A stretch of DNA of 64,000 nt. Origin: an uncultured Alphaproteobacteria bacterium. Lineage in GTDB: Bacteria > Pseudomonadota > Alphaproteobacteria > Puniceispirillales > Puniceispirillaceae. Under the pieces are notes generated by a model, which saw only the letters and a list, made by a program, of their open reading frames with translations, was not told the DNA's origin and did not search any database. Below, one piece after another: positions 1-9,371 of the stretch; position 1 is the first letter of the stretch; the number at the start of each line of letters is the position of its first letter. Location of the stretch: the NCBI GenBank assembly GCA_913048595.1, contig CAJWVJ010000002.1, forward strand, positions 1 to 64,000, written 5' to 3'. The translations under genes were made by a program, and so were the position numbers.

Positions 1-10
1 CCGCCTTAAG

Positions 11-885
11 ATGACCTGGACCGACCTCAAGACCCGACTCGACCATGCCGGCTATGTCGCTTCCGACGAGCTGGCCATGGCGATTCACATTGCGTTGCAG
101 CTCGAGCGGCCGATACTCCTCGAAGGGGACGCCGGCGTCGGCAAGACGCAGATTGCCAAGACGCTTGCCGAGATCGAAGTCACGGAATTGATCCGCCTGC
201 AATGCTATGAAGGTCTGGATGCGGCCGCCGCCATCTATGAATGGAACTATCAGCGCCAGCTTCTGTCGATCCGCGCATCGGCCGATGCCGGGGTGTCCAC
301 AGGTGAAATCGAGACGCGTATCTTCTCGCGCGACTTTCTTCTGGAAAGGCCGCTTCTTCGCGCCATCCAGCAGGAACGCCGCCGGTGCTGCTGATCGACG
401 AGATCGACCGCGCCGACGAGGAATTCGAAGCCTTCCTTCTGGAAATCCTGTCCGATTTCCAGATCACCGTTCCCGAGCTTGGGACGATCACGGCGACCAG
501 CCGCCCGATCGTGGTGCTGACGGCGAATGGCACGCGCGATCTGTCGGATGCCCTGCGCCGCCGCTGTATCTACAGCTTTGTTCCCTATCCGGATCGCGAG
601 ACCGAACTGTCGATTCTTGCCAAGCGCGGCCCCGAACTGTCGCCGCAGCTGGCCCGCCAGATAGTCGGATTTGTGCAGGCGCTTCGCAAGGAAGACCTTG
701 AAAAGAAACCTGGTATTGCCGAGACGCTTGACTGGGCGGCAGCCCTTGCCGGGCTGGGCCTGAAGGATCTCACCGATGATCCGGTGGCGCTCCAGGCCTC
801 GCTTGTCGCGCTGCTGAAGACCGAAGCCGACCAGGCGACAATTCCGGGCCCGGTGGCACAGCGCCTGGCCGGCGCCTCCGGGTGA
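11..885 (+). pseudogene. coxD: MoxR-family AAA+ ATPase (CoxD-like), split by an apparent -1 frameshift near 380-390 into ORFs 11..394 and 385..885
   Basis: Walker A GDAGVGKT in the first ORF; Walker B LLIDEIDRAD in the second. Restoring one C (gaacgcc-gccggtg to gaacgcccgccggtg) gives continuous ...QQERPPVLLIDEIDR... Confidence 0.75.
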
Positions 886-891
886 CCTGTC

Positions 892-2079
892 ATGACCGCC
901 GTTACACGTTTTCCGACCCGCGCCACGACGGCCGAACGCATGGGGGAATTTACCCGCCATCTTCGTGAGAACGGGTTCCGTGTCGGCATGCCGGAGACGG
1001 AAATGGCGCTTCGCAGTATGCCGCTTCTCGATGTGGGCGACCCGCGCGAGCTGCGGATGGCACTGAAGGCCATCTGTGCCGCCGACGCCGAGGGCTATTC
1101 GAAATTCGATGATCTGTTTGATGCCTATTGGCACAATCCGGGCCGGTCGCGAACCGAGCACAAGCGCACCAGTGACCGCGGCCCCGACCCCAGCAGCTTC
1201 AGCAACCTCTCGAAATTCCTGTCCCCGCAGGACAGTGGCGAGAGCGGGGATGCCGACACCCCTGACAATGACAATGACGGCGAGGCCGACAGCGACGGCG
1301 AAGGCAAGCTCGTCTCGACCGACATGGTCAATACCGACAAGACCGATATGCGCGAATTCCTGCTTCCCGAGGACCGGGCGCGGGCCGAACGCGCCGCGCA
1401 GCGTATTGCGGCCGCCATCCGGTATCGCCGGTCACGGCGGCGCAAGGCGGCGCGCAAGGGCGCGATGATCGATTTGCGCCGGGTGATCCGCCGGTCGGTG
1501 TCCAGCGGCGGCGAACCGATGCAGCTTCTGCGACGAAGGCGCCCCGACCGCCCGGTGCATCTTGTCGCCATTCTGGATGTGTCCGGGTCGATGACCCTGT
1601 ATGCCCGAGTGTTCATGGCGTTCCTGCGAGGGCTGATCGATGTTGACCAGCGGGCAGACGCCTTTGTCTTCCACACCAGCCTGATGTGCGTCAGCGACGC
1701 CCTTCGTGACAGCGATACGTTGCGTGCTGTGAACCGCCTGTCGATGATGGCGCAGGGTTTTGGCGGCGGCACGCGGATCGGCCAGTGCCTCGAGCAGTTT
1801 ACAAGCCAGTATGCCGGCCGCATGCTGGGACGCCGCAGCGTCGTCATCATCATGTCCGACGGTTATGACACCGGCGCATCGGACCGGGTAGGCGCGGCGA
1901 TGGCGAAGCTGAGACGCAAGGGATGCAAGCTGATCTGGCTCAATCCGCTGATTGGCTGGAAGGATTATGAGCCGGTGGCGGCCAGCATGGCGGCGGCGAT
2001 GCCTTATCTGGACGTGTTTGCGCCATGCAACACGCTGGAAAGCCTTGCAGCACTCGAACAGGAGCTTGAGCGGCTATGA
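892..2079 (+). CDS. coxE: VWA domain protein, CoxE-like
   Basis: vWA signature ILDVSGSMTLYARVFMAF; follows the MoxR ATPase; cox accessory gene order. Confidence 0.85.
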   Translation: MTAVTRFPTRATTAERMGEFTRHLRENGFRVGMPETEMALRSMPLLDVGDPRELRMALKAICAADAEGYSKFDDLFDAYWHNPGRSRTEHKRTSDRGPDPSSFSNLSKFLSPQDSGESGDADTPDNDNDGEADSDGEGKLVSTDMVNTDKTDMREFLLPEDRARAERAAQRIAAAIRYRRSRRRKAARKGAMIDLRRVIRRSVSSGGEPMQLLRRRRPDRPVHLVAILDVSGSMTLYARVFMAFLRGLIDVDQRADAFVFHTSLMCVSDALRDSDTLRAVNRLSMMAQGFGGGTRIGQCLEQFTSQYAGRMLGRRSVVIIMSDGYDTGASDRVGAAMAKLRRKGCKLIWLNPLIGWKDYEPVAASMAAAMPYLDVFAPCNTLESLAALEQELERL

Positions 2080-2906
2080 CCGACCGTACATCACAGGCAG
2101 CATCACGGGACATCGAGGGCGTGGCGGCACTGCTTCGCGCCGCCGGCACTCCGCATGCGGTGGCGACTGTGGTGCGCACCCTGTCCTCGACAGCGGCGAA
2201 GCCGGGGATGAAGGCGCTTGTGCTGGAGGACGGGAATTTTGCCGAGGGCTGGCTTGGCGGCGGCTGCGTGACGTCTGCAGTCCGGCGCGCCGCGCAGGAG
2301 GCCATCCGGTCCGGCGAGGCCACGCTTGTCTGCCTGCGCCCCGAGGAGCTTCTTGCCGATGAGGCCGATGGCGAAGCGATGGTGACACTGGCCCGTAATG
2401 GCTGCCCGAGCAAGGGGTCGATGGATATCTTTGTCGAGCCTGTGGTGCCGCAGCCTGAGCTTCTCGTCTTCGGGCAGGGGCCGGTGGCGCGGGCCTTGTT
2501 GCGGATTGCGTCCGGCTTCGGCTTTACGCTGGCGAGCTACGGGGATGCGGTCGAGGGTGTGGCGGTCGACCGCCATTACGCCTCTGCCGACGACCTCGCC
2601 GTGGCCGGCAATGCCGAACGGTTCATCATCATCGCGACACAGGGCGCGGGGGATGTGGCGTCGCTGACGGCCGCCCTGCCGCTGGCGAGCGACTATCTGG
2701 CCTTTGTCGGCAGCCGCCGCAAATTCGCAAGCTATCGCGACAAGCTTCTCGCGGCCGGACTCAGCGCCGCGCGGATCGGTGATGTGCGCTCGCCGGCCGG
2801 GCTGCATATCGACGCCGTCACGCCTGAAGAGATCGCCCTGTCGATCATGGCCGAGGTGATCCAGACACGCCGCAGCGCCCGTCGTGCCGAGGTGGCCCAT
2901 GGCTGA
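2076..2906 (+). CDS. XdhC/CoxF-family molybdenum enzyme maturation protein
   Basis: XdhC-like sequence (GWLGGGCV, LVFGQGPVARAL, GLHIDAVTPEEIALSIMAEV); ATGA overlap with coxE. Confidence 0.8.
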   Translation: MTDRTSQAASRDIEGVAALLRAAGTPHAVATVVRTLSSTAAKPGMKALVLEDGNFAEGWLGGGCVTSAVRRAAQEAIRSGEATLVCLRPEELLADEADGEAMVTLARNGCPSKGSMDIFVEPVVPQPELLVFGQGPVARALLRIASGFGFTLASYGDAVEGVAVDRHYASADDLAVAGNAERFIIIATQGAGDVASLTAALPLASDYLAFVGSRRKFASYRDKLLAAGLSAARIGDVRSPAGLHIDAVTPEEIALSIMAEVIQTRRSARRAEVAHG

Positions 2907-3552
2907 AGTGCAGATCATTCTGCTGGCGGCGGGCCAGTCGACCCGCATGGGACGTGCCAACAAGCTTCTGATGAAGGTTGGCGACGTGCCGCTTGTGCGC
3001 CGCACCGCCGAACAGATGTGCGCTGTCGCCGGTGCCGAGGTCACGGTGGTCCTTGGCCATGCGGCTGGTGAGGTGGAGGTGGCGCTGGCCGAGCTTGCGG
3101 TCCGTACAATCGTCAATCACCATCATGCCAGCGGTCAGATGAGCAGCGTCCATGCCGGTCTTTCTGCTGCCGGTACCGGTGAGCGTTTCATGGTTGTGCC
3201 AGCCGACATGCCCCGCCTGACAACGGTGGACTGCCTGTTCCTGATCGACGCGCATGATGGCGCGGGCGCCGGGCAGGTCACTGTTCCGGTTCGCCATCGC
3301 GATGGCGAGCGTCAGCGTGGCAATCCCGTGATCATGCCCGCCAGCGCCGCCAGGACGGTACGTGAAGGCGGGATCAATCTCGGTTGCCGCGGTCTTCTTG
3401 ACCGCCAGCCCGAGCTGCTGCATGCGTATGATACCGACAGGGACGCATTCTTTGTCGATATGGACACGCCGGATGCCTATGCCGATCTGTTGGCGCATGC
3501 CGCGCAATATCCGACTGCCGGGTCTGAAAGGAGACATCCAGAATGGAATTAG
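2884..3552 (+). CDS. MobA-like nucleotidyltransferase (molybdenum cofactor cytidylyltransferase type)
   Basis: N-terminal ILLAAGQSTRMGRANKLL nucleotidyltransferase motif; cox context. The real start may be ATG 2899. Confidence 0.8.
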   Translation: MPRWPMAEVQIILLAAGQSTRMGRANKLLMKVGDVPLVRRTAEQMCAVAGAEVTVVLGHAAGEVEVALAELAVRTIVNHHHASGQMSSVHAGLSAAGTGERFMVVPADMPRLTTVDCLFLIDAHDGAGAGQVTVPVRHRDGERQRGNPVIMPASAARTVREGGINLGCRGLLDRQPELLHAYDTDRDAFFVDMDTPDAYADLLAHAAQYPTAGSERRHPEWN

Positions 3553-4007
3553 CCGACGAAATCACCATCCCCGCGCCACGAGACCGGGTCTATGAGGCGC
3601 TGAACGATGTGGACATACTGAAAGCCTGCATCCCGGGATGTGAGGAGCTTGAAAAGGAATCCGACAACGAGCTTGTGGCGAAGGTCACGCTCAAGGTCGG
3701 GCCTGTCAAGGCGCGCTTCAGCGGCCGTGTCACTCTCGATCCGAGCAAGGCACCCGAAATGTTCAGCCTGTCCGGTGAAGGTGATGGCGGCATCGCCGGC
3801 TTTGCCAAGGGTGGCGCGGATGTCGAACTGATCGAGGATGGCGAGACCACCATTCTGAAATACGTCGCCAAGGCCGAGACCGGCGGCAAGCTGGCGCAGC
3901 TTGGCGGTCGCCTGATCACCAGCACGGCCAAGAAGCTTTCGAAGATGTTCTTCGAGAAGTTCGAAAAGATCATGAGCGGAGAGGTGGAGCTGGAAGAGGC
4001 TTCCTGA
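3543..4007 (+). CDS. coxG: SRPBCC/CoxG-family protein (CO dehydrogenase subunit G-like)
   Basis: CoxG-like PAPRDRVYEALNDVDILKACIPGCEELEK; 154 aa, with no obvious C-terminal membrane anchor. Confidence 0.8.
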   Translation: MELADEITIPAPRDRVYEALNDVDILKACIPGCEELEKESDNELVAKVTLKVGPVKARFSGRVTLDPSKAPEMFSLSGEGDGGIAGFAKGGADVELIEDGETTILKYVAKAETGGKLAQLGGRLITSTAKKLSKMFFEKFEKIMSGEVELEEAS

Positions 4008-4020
4008 CCGCTTTCCGGAC

Positions 4021-4127
4021 GGTACCCGCCGTGTGTGCCCGGTTATTGACGCCGGTTCCCGCCGGCGTCGTCAGTGGGGGGGAAGGGCAGCAGGCGCAAG
4101 CCGCTGCCACGGGCCCCGGCGGGTACC
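4021..4127 (+). ncRNA. Candidate structured RNA / imperfect palindrome between convergent genes
   Basis: 11-bp perfect arms GGTACCCGCCG (4021-4031) / CGGCGGGTACC (4117-4127); inner GCCCG/CGGGC; hairpin GACGCCGG-ttcccg-CCGGCGTC (4048-4069); hairpin GGCAGC-a-GGC-GCAA-GCC-GCTGCC (4086-4108). Confidence 0.35.
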
Positions 4128-4169
4128 ACCCTTTCAGGGTGTGTGCACGCGCGATTATCGTAGTCGGGA

Positions 4170-5081
4170 TCAGCTGTAGCTGATCTCGCTTCGGAGGGCG
4201 GGATCATGTATCCAGTGCCAGTAGGTCTCGTGCAGCGCGCTCGCCACCGGGCCGACAGCGCCATTGCAGAAAATCCGGTCATCGACGCGGGTCAGCGGGG
4301 CAACCCCGCCGCCCGATGTCGACAGGAACACCTCGTCCGCAGCCATGAATTCATCGAGGGGCAGCGGCCTGATTTCCGTTGACAGGCCGTGCTCGGCCGC
4401 CATTTCCAGTACGGTGCGACGGCTGATCCCTTCCAGCGCGCCATGGTCCGAGGTCACCAGCCTGTCACCATGGATCGCGAAGACATTGAAGCCGGGGCCC
4501 TCGGTCACACAGCCATCCGCATCAAGCAGAATGACGGTTTCGAACCCGTGATCCTTGGCCTCGAACAGCCCGGCGGTGAAATCGCCCCAATGGTAGTTCT
4601 TGACCCGTGGGTCGATACTGGATTCCGGAATACGGGTGACCGATTTCGCGATCCAGGCGGTGCGGGATTCGGGTGGCATGTCGGGGCGCATCACATGGAT
4701 GTAGGGAACGCACCAGCCATAGAAATGATTGCCACATTCGCGTGGATCGCGCGTGCCGGGGATCAACGGAACCCCGCGCGAGGCAACCATCGCCACATAG
4801 GCGGCCCTGAGCCCGGAGGCCGCGACCATGTCATGAAGCGCAGCGCTGATTTCGTCCTCACTCATGCCGATATCGAGCCGCAGGCTGGCGCGCGAGTCCC
4901 GGAACCGCGCCATGTAATCGGGAAGGCGGAAGAACCCGCCATCCCAGACCGGCACCACGTCATAGGTGATGTCGCTGTGCAGGATGCCCCAGTCATTCAC
5001 CGGAAGGCGCGCCTCGACCAGTGGCATCACCGCGCCGTTCATCCAGGCCGCGCCGGCGGCCAGCGGGGTGGTCTTGTCCAT
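4170..5081 (-). CDS. Class IV (branched-chain type) aminotransferase
   Basis: Fold-type IV PLP signatures (FEAKDHGFETVILLDADGCVTEGPGFNVFAIHGDRLVT, EVFLSTSGGGVAPLTRVD); start at MDKTTPLAAG. Confidence 0.8.
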   Translation of the reverse strand: MDKTTPLAAGAAWMNGAVMPLVEARLPVNDWGILHSDITYDVVPVWDGGFFRLPDYMARFRDSRASLRLDIGMSEDEISAALHDMVAASGLRAAYVAMVASRGVPLIPGTRDPRECGNHFYGWCVPYIHVMRPDMPPESRTAWIAKSVTRIPESSIDPRVKNYHWGDFTAGLFEAKDHGFETVILLDADGCVTEGPGFNVFAIHGDRLVTSDHGALEGISRRTVLEMAAEHGLSTEIRPLPLDEFMAADEVFLSTSGGGVAPLTRVDDRIFCNGAVGPVASALHETYWHWIHDPALRSEISYS

Positions 5082-5112
5082 CTGGAGTCTCCCTCGGCAG
5101 GCCCGCCTATAC

Positions 5113-6894
5113 CTATTTCTGTGGATATAGCTCGTCGATCCGCTCGCCATAGATGTCGCGGACAACGTGGCGGCGCACCTTCAGGGTTGCCGTCATCTGG
5201 CCGTTCTCGATGCCGAAGGCCTCGTCCGCGATGATGAAGCGGCGCACACGTTCGAGCTGTGACAGGCGGCTGTTGGCGCGGTCCACGGCTTCGCTGACCA
5301 TGGTGTAGAGCGCATCCGGAGAGGTCGCGATGTTGCGAAGCTCGTCGGAGGGCACGATCACCGCCGAAAGCCAGGGCCGCTTGTCGCCATCGACCATGGC
5401 CTGTTCGATTTCCGGCTCGATGGTCAGCAACGCTTCAACCCGCCCCGGCGCGATGTTCTCGCCGCCGGAATTGACAATGATGTCCTTTTTCCGGCCGGTG
5501 ATCGAGATATAGCCGTCTTTGTCGATGGCGGCGATATCACCGGTATAGAGCCAGCCATCGCGGATGGTGGCCGCGGTGGCGGCCTCGTCGCGCCAGTAGC
5601 CCTTCATCAGCAAATCGCCCCGCACCAGTAATTCCCCGTCATCGGCGATGCGAAGATCAATGCCGGCCACCGGCGGACCGACCGTATCGATCTTGATGCG
5701 TTTCGGCCTGTTCGCGGAAATCAGCGGCGATGCTTCGGTCTGGCCATATCCCTGCAGAAGATTGATGCCGAGTGCCATGAAGAAATTGCCGATCTCGGGA
5801 TTGAGGGCGGCGCCGCCGGAAATGAAATATTGCAGCCTGCCGCCAAGCCGCGCGCGGACCTTGGTTCTGACAAGCCTGTCAACAATCATGTTGAGGATGA
5901 ACTCATGCGGCATCAGCCGCCGTCCGAGATAGCGCTTGGTGCCAAGCCTGACCGCCGCCATGAACAGCTTTTCCGACATCCCGCCCTTGGCGCGGACACC
6001 GCGCATGATGCGGTCATGGAGAACTTCATAGAGTCGTGGCACCGCCGTCATCAGGGTCGGCGACACCTCGACAAGGTTATTGGCGATCTGGTCGGTGCTC
6101 TCGCAGTACCAGACCTCTGCCCTGATCTGGAAGGGAAGGTGCATACCGGCCGTATGTTCATAGGAATGTGACAGCGGCAGCAGCGACAGGAACCGTTGAT
6201 TTTCGACAACATCGCCTTCTTCCAGAAGCTCAATGGCTGCGGTGATGTTGGCCTGGATCGACCTGTGGGTGAGCATCACGCCCTTGGGCCGGCCGCCTGT
6301 CCCCGAGGTGTAGATGAAGCAGCAGACATCATCGGGCTGCTGCGCGGCGATGCGCTGGTCGATGTTGGCAAGAGGCGCGGCACCTTCGATGGCGGCACCC
6401 CAATATTGAAGCTGCGGGCGCAGCCCGTCCGGCGCAGTGAAATCATCATCCATGATGATCAGCGTATGAAGCGACGGTGCCCTGTTCGCGGCTAGTGCGA
6501 TCCGTGTTGCCAGCATGCCGCCCGAGGTGATGGCCACGCTGGCCCCCGAATGGTCCATGATGTAATGGTGGTCGTCTTCAGTGTTGGTCGTATAGGCGGG
6601 AACAACGATGGCCCCAATCGCCATCACCGCCAGATCGGCGATGGCCCATTCAGGACGGTTTTCGGCCGAAACCAGAACCCGGTCACCGGGCTCGACGCCG
6701 CGGCTGGCCAGCACGCTGGCAAGCCGGCTGACGCTGTCGGCCACCTGCCGCCAGCTGATGGCACGCCATTCACCATCTACCTTGCTGACGAGAAGATAAT
6801 CGTCTCCGCCTGTTTCCACATTGGCGAAGAAAGCGGCGGGCAGGTTCGCCGTATCAATATAATGCGTGCCGGGCGGCCATCTGTCGTCTGTCAT
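5113..6894 (-). CDS. Long-chain fatty acyl-CoA synthetase (AMP-forming)
   Basis: CCFIYTSGTGGRPKGVMLTHR and GWLYTGDIAAIDKDGYISITGRKKDIIVNSGGENIAP motifs. Confidence 0.88.
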   Translation of the reverse strand: MTDDRWPPGTHYIDTANLPAAFFANVETGGDDYLLVSKVDGEWRAISWRQVADSVSRLASVLASRGVEPGDRVLVSAENRPEWAIADLAVMAIGAIVVPAYTTNTEDDHHYIMDHSGASVAITSGGMLATRIALAANRAPSLHTLIIMDDDFTAPDGLRPQLQYWGAAIEGAAPLANIDQRIAAQQPDDVCCFIYTSGTGGRPKGVMLTHRSIQANITAAIELLEEGDVVENQRFLSLLPLSHSYEHTAGMHLPFQIRAEVWYCESTDQIANNLVEVSPTLMTAVPRLYEVLHDRIMRGVRAKGGMSEKLFMAAVRLGTKRYLGRRLMPHEFILNMIVDRLVRTKVRARLGGRLQYFISGGAALNPEIGNFFMALGINLLQGYGQTEASPLISANRPKRIKIDTVGPPVAGIDLRIADDGELLVRGDLLMKGYWRDEAATAATIRDGWLYTGDIAAIDKDGYISITGRKKDIIVNSGGENIAPGRVEALLTIEPEIEQAMVDGDKRPWLSAVIVPSDELRNIATSPDALYTMVSEAVDRANSRLSQLERVRRFIIADEAFGIENGQMTATLKVRRHVVRDIYGERIDELYPQK

Positions 6895-7003
6895 GCGCTT
6901 CCTGCCATCACGCCCGACCATTCACGGGGCGCTCTCGTTCATCAAACTGTAATGGAAATTCGGGCCTGCGCAACGGGCGATTGCCATTTCCGGGCCTGTT
7001 CGC

Positions 7004-7600
7004 CTAGCCCGTAAAGATCGGCACCATACTGACAAGAAGAAGCGTGGCCATGGCGATATTGAACCGGCGCAGCGCGCTGTCCTGTTTGAGAAACTGTCCG
7101 ATCATGGTTCCGAACAGACACCAGGTGCAGGCTGAAGACAGGGTGGCCAGAACAAAGATGGGCACCATCACCATCAGGTCGGTGACAATATTGTCTGGCC
7201 CGGTGCTGTAGGCGACGATCGCGCTGGCGAGAAGCGTCACCCCCTTGGGGTTGATCCACTGGAAAGCGGCCGCCTGAAGGAAGCTGAGAGGGCGGCTTGA
7301 CCCGGTTGCCGTCGCGCGGGTTGCCGTGCCGATCTTCCAGGCCAGATAAAGAAGAAAGACAATTCCGAAGAACTTCAGCGCGAGGTGGAGTTGCGGCACG
7401 GCCTTCACCAGCCCGGCAAGCCCAAACCCGCCGGCGACCGCCAGTCCGGCGAATCCCACCGCGATGCCGAGGATGTGCGGCAATGTGCGTCGAAAGCCGA
7501 AGGTGGCCCCCGAGGAGGTCAGCATCACATTGTTCGGTCCGGGCGTGAAAGCGGCGGAAAGGGAAAAAATCATCAGACTGGCGAAGGCGGCACTATCCAT
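7004..7600 (-). CDS. LysE/RhtB family translocator
   Basis: N-terminal FTPGPNNVML motif; hydrophobic ~199 aa protein. Confidence 0.85.
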   Translation of the reverse strand: MDSAAFASLMIFSLSAAFTPGPNNVMLTSSGATFGFRRTLPHILGIAVGFAGLAVAGGFGLAGLVKAVPQLHLALKFFGIVFLLYLAWKIGTATRATATGSSRPLSFLQAAAFQWINPKGVTLLASAIVAYSTGPDNIVTDLMVMVPIFVLATLSSACTWCLFGTMIGQFLKQDSALRRFNIAMATLLLVSMVPIFTG

Positions 7601-7707
7601 ATCGGTAATCCCGGCTCTGGTTCGAATGCTGGCGGATCTGACGGACGGCCAGGCTATGGTGCTAGAGCAAATGGCCCCCTGAGGGAATATGTTTCAGGAA
7701 AGGCGTT

Positions 7708-9243
7708 TCAGGGAACAATCTTCACCATGCAGCCGACCATCCTGTCCCAGAGCCTGCTGCACAGCTGTTTTGCCTCGTCGGCTGTCATGCCGGATGTCAT
7801 GATGCGGAACAGGTTCTGCCCGTCCGCGCGCCTGTCCATGGTCACATTCAGTCCTGCTGCCGCCAGCTGGTCGGGGAAGGCCTGTTCAGGCGTGGCGATC
7901 TCGTTGGCCGCGCCAGTCCTTGACCGGAAGGCCCCGAGCTGTGCCACGAACATTGTCTGATTGGCCGCTTCTGGCGAGGCGTCGATGTCTGTGGCGGTGC
8001 GTGGCCGTGTTGCCGTCTTCTGATCTGCCTCGCTGTCGAGAAGCGTCAGCCCAGCCGACTGTGTGATGCCCCTTTCGGAGTCTGTAAGGGTGGGCATGCC
8101 GTCCACCGTCGCGACGCTGGCATTCAGCAACGACGCCGGTAGCAGGGACCCCGGCCGCAGGGCCGCATCAAAGGCGGCGACGGCGTCGTCGCGCTCGCTG
8201 CGAACCGTGTCCAGCTCCGCGGCGATCCTGTCCAGCCTGGTCCGTGCTGTGGCGGCATCGTTCTTCGCCGCTGCAAGTTCGGCCGGGCTGGGAAGGGCCG
8301 ACATACGCCGTTCCGTGGCCGCAAGCTGCTGGACCAGCGACGCGATGTCGGTTTCAAGCGTCTCTATGCGTGACGCCAACATCGTGTTCTGTTCGATAGC
8401 GGCGGCCTTCTCGGCCCCGACAGTGTAGAGCCCGGAAATTTCCGTATTGAGCCTTGCGATTTCACCTTTCAGCTGGTCATTTTCCAGATTGAGTTCGACA
8501 GCGCGTCTGGCGGTGTCGCGCGCGGCATCAGCGCCGTCCTGCAACGCATCCAGCCTGGCGTGAAGCGTGGCAATCCTGGCCTCCAGCGCCTCGCTCCGCT
8601 GCTGCGCCGCGCGGCGTCGGTCCTCTTCCTCGCTGAGCCGCAGTACAGCCCCGGCCAGATCTGCCTCCGCTTTCTTCACAGTCGCGGCAGCCAGAAGCGC
8701 CTCGTTGCCATCGCATTGCTGTGGGGTGGCTCCGGCCTCGGTAGACAAATCGCCGGCCGGCTTGGCGGAACAGCTGGCAAGGGCCGGGTGCTTTTGCACG
8801 ATGGCCCTGTCGGCCTGGGTGTAGAGCGTGGCGCAGACATCAGCGACCATCTCGCGTGCCGCGTCGCGGGCGTCCGGGCTGAGGATTTCCGCATTGGCCG
8901 GACTCGCCAGATTGTTCAGAAGCCACATGGAATAGTGGTTCAGCAGGATGTCGATATCGTCGTCATTGATGTCGGCAAGCCCTTCAAGGCTCGCCGCCTG
9001 CCGAATAACCGATCCTGAATAGTTCCGGCGTTCCGCCCATAGCCGTCCAAGCTTTTCATCCACAAGCGACTGCATCGCCATGATGTCGGCAAAGGCGCCA
9101 CATACCGCGCCCTGTTCCGCCATGGTCGCATAGCTGTTCCAGACACCAAGATCGATTTCGGCCCTGGAGGCATGCAATGGCGCCTGCGCGACTGCCAGCG
9201 ACACACCAAGCAGACAGATTTTCACAATACGAGACAGACCCAT
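7708..9243 (-). CDS. Exported coiled-coil protein with C-terminal SPOR-like domain
   Basis: Signal peptide (MGLSRIVKICLLGVSLAVAQAPLHA), long heptad-rich region, C-terminal FVAQLGAFRSRTGA...NLFRIMTSGMTADEAKQLCSRL. Confidence 0.55.
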   Translation of the reverse strand: MGLSRIVKICLLGVSLAVAQAPLHASRAEIDLGVWNSYATMAEQGAVCGAFADIMAMQSLVDEKLGRLWAERRNYSGSVIRQAASLEGLADINDDDIDILLNHYSMWLLNNLASPANAEILSPDARDAAREMVADVCATLYTQADRAIVQKHPALASCSAKPAGDLSTEAGATPQQCDGNEALLAAATVKKAEADLAGAVLRLSEEEDRRRAAQQRSEALEARIATLHARLDALQDGADAARDTARRAVELNLENDQLKGEIARLNTEISGLYTVGAEKAAAIEQNTMLASRIETLETDIASLVQQLAATERRMSALPSPAELAAAKNDAATARTRLDRIAAELDTVRSERDDAVAAFDAALRPGSLLPASLLNASVATVDGMPTLTDSERGITQSAGLTLLDSEADQKTATRPRTATDIDASPEAANQTMFVAQLGAFRSRTGAANEIATPEQAFPDQLAAAGLNVTMDRRADGQNLFRIMTSGMTADEAKQLCSRLWDRMVGCMVKIVP

Positions 9244-9371
9244 CACAGAACCGTGGCCAGCGCCGCCACATCCCAGCAATCAAAAGGTGCAAACTTTACC
9301 GTATTTTAACGATTTCTGTCAGGCCGAAGCTGTGGCGGAAACCGGCGGTGAGGACGCCGGCAGGTTGCGTG

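Noticed and set aside
4070-4110. SRP (4.5S) RNA-like GUCAG...GGAAGGGCAGC string
   Set aside because: Superficial similarity to the SRP domain IV loop, but the bases do not form that hairpin; they form a different GNRA stem.
4021-4127. Cobalamin riboswitch
   Set aside because: No B12 box or conserved core; lies 3' of both convergent genes rather than in a 5' leader.
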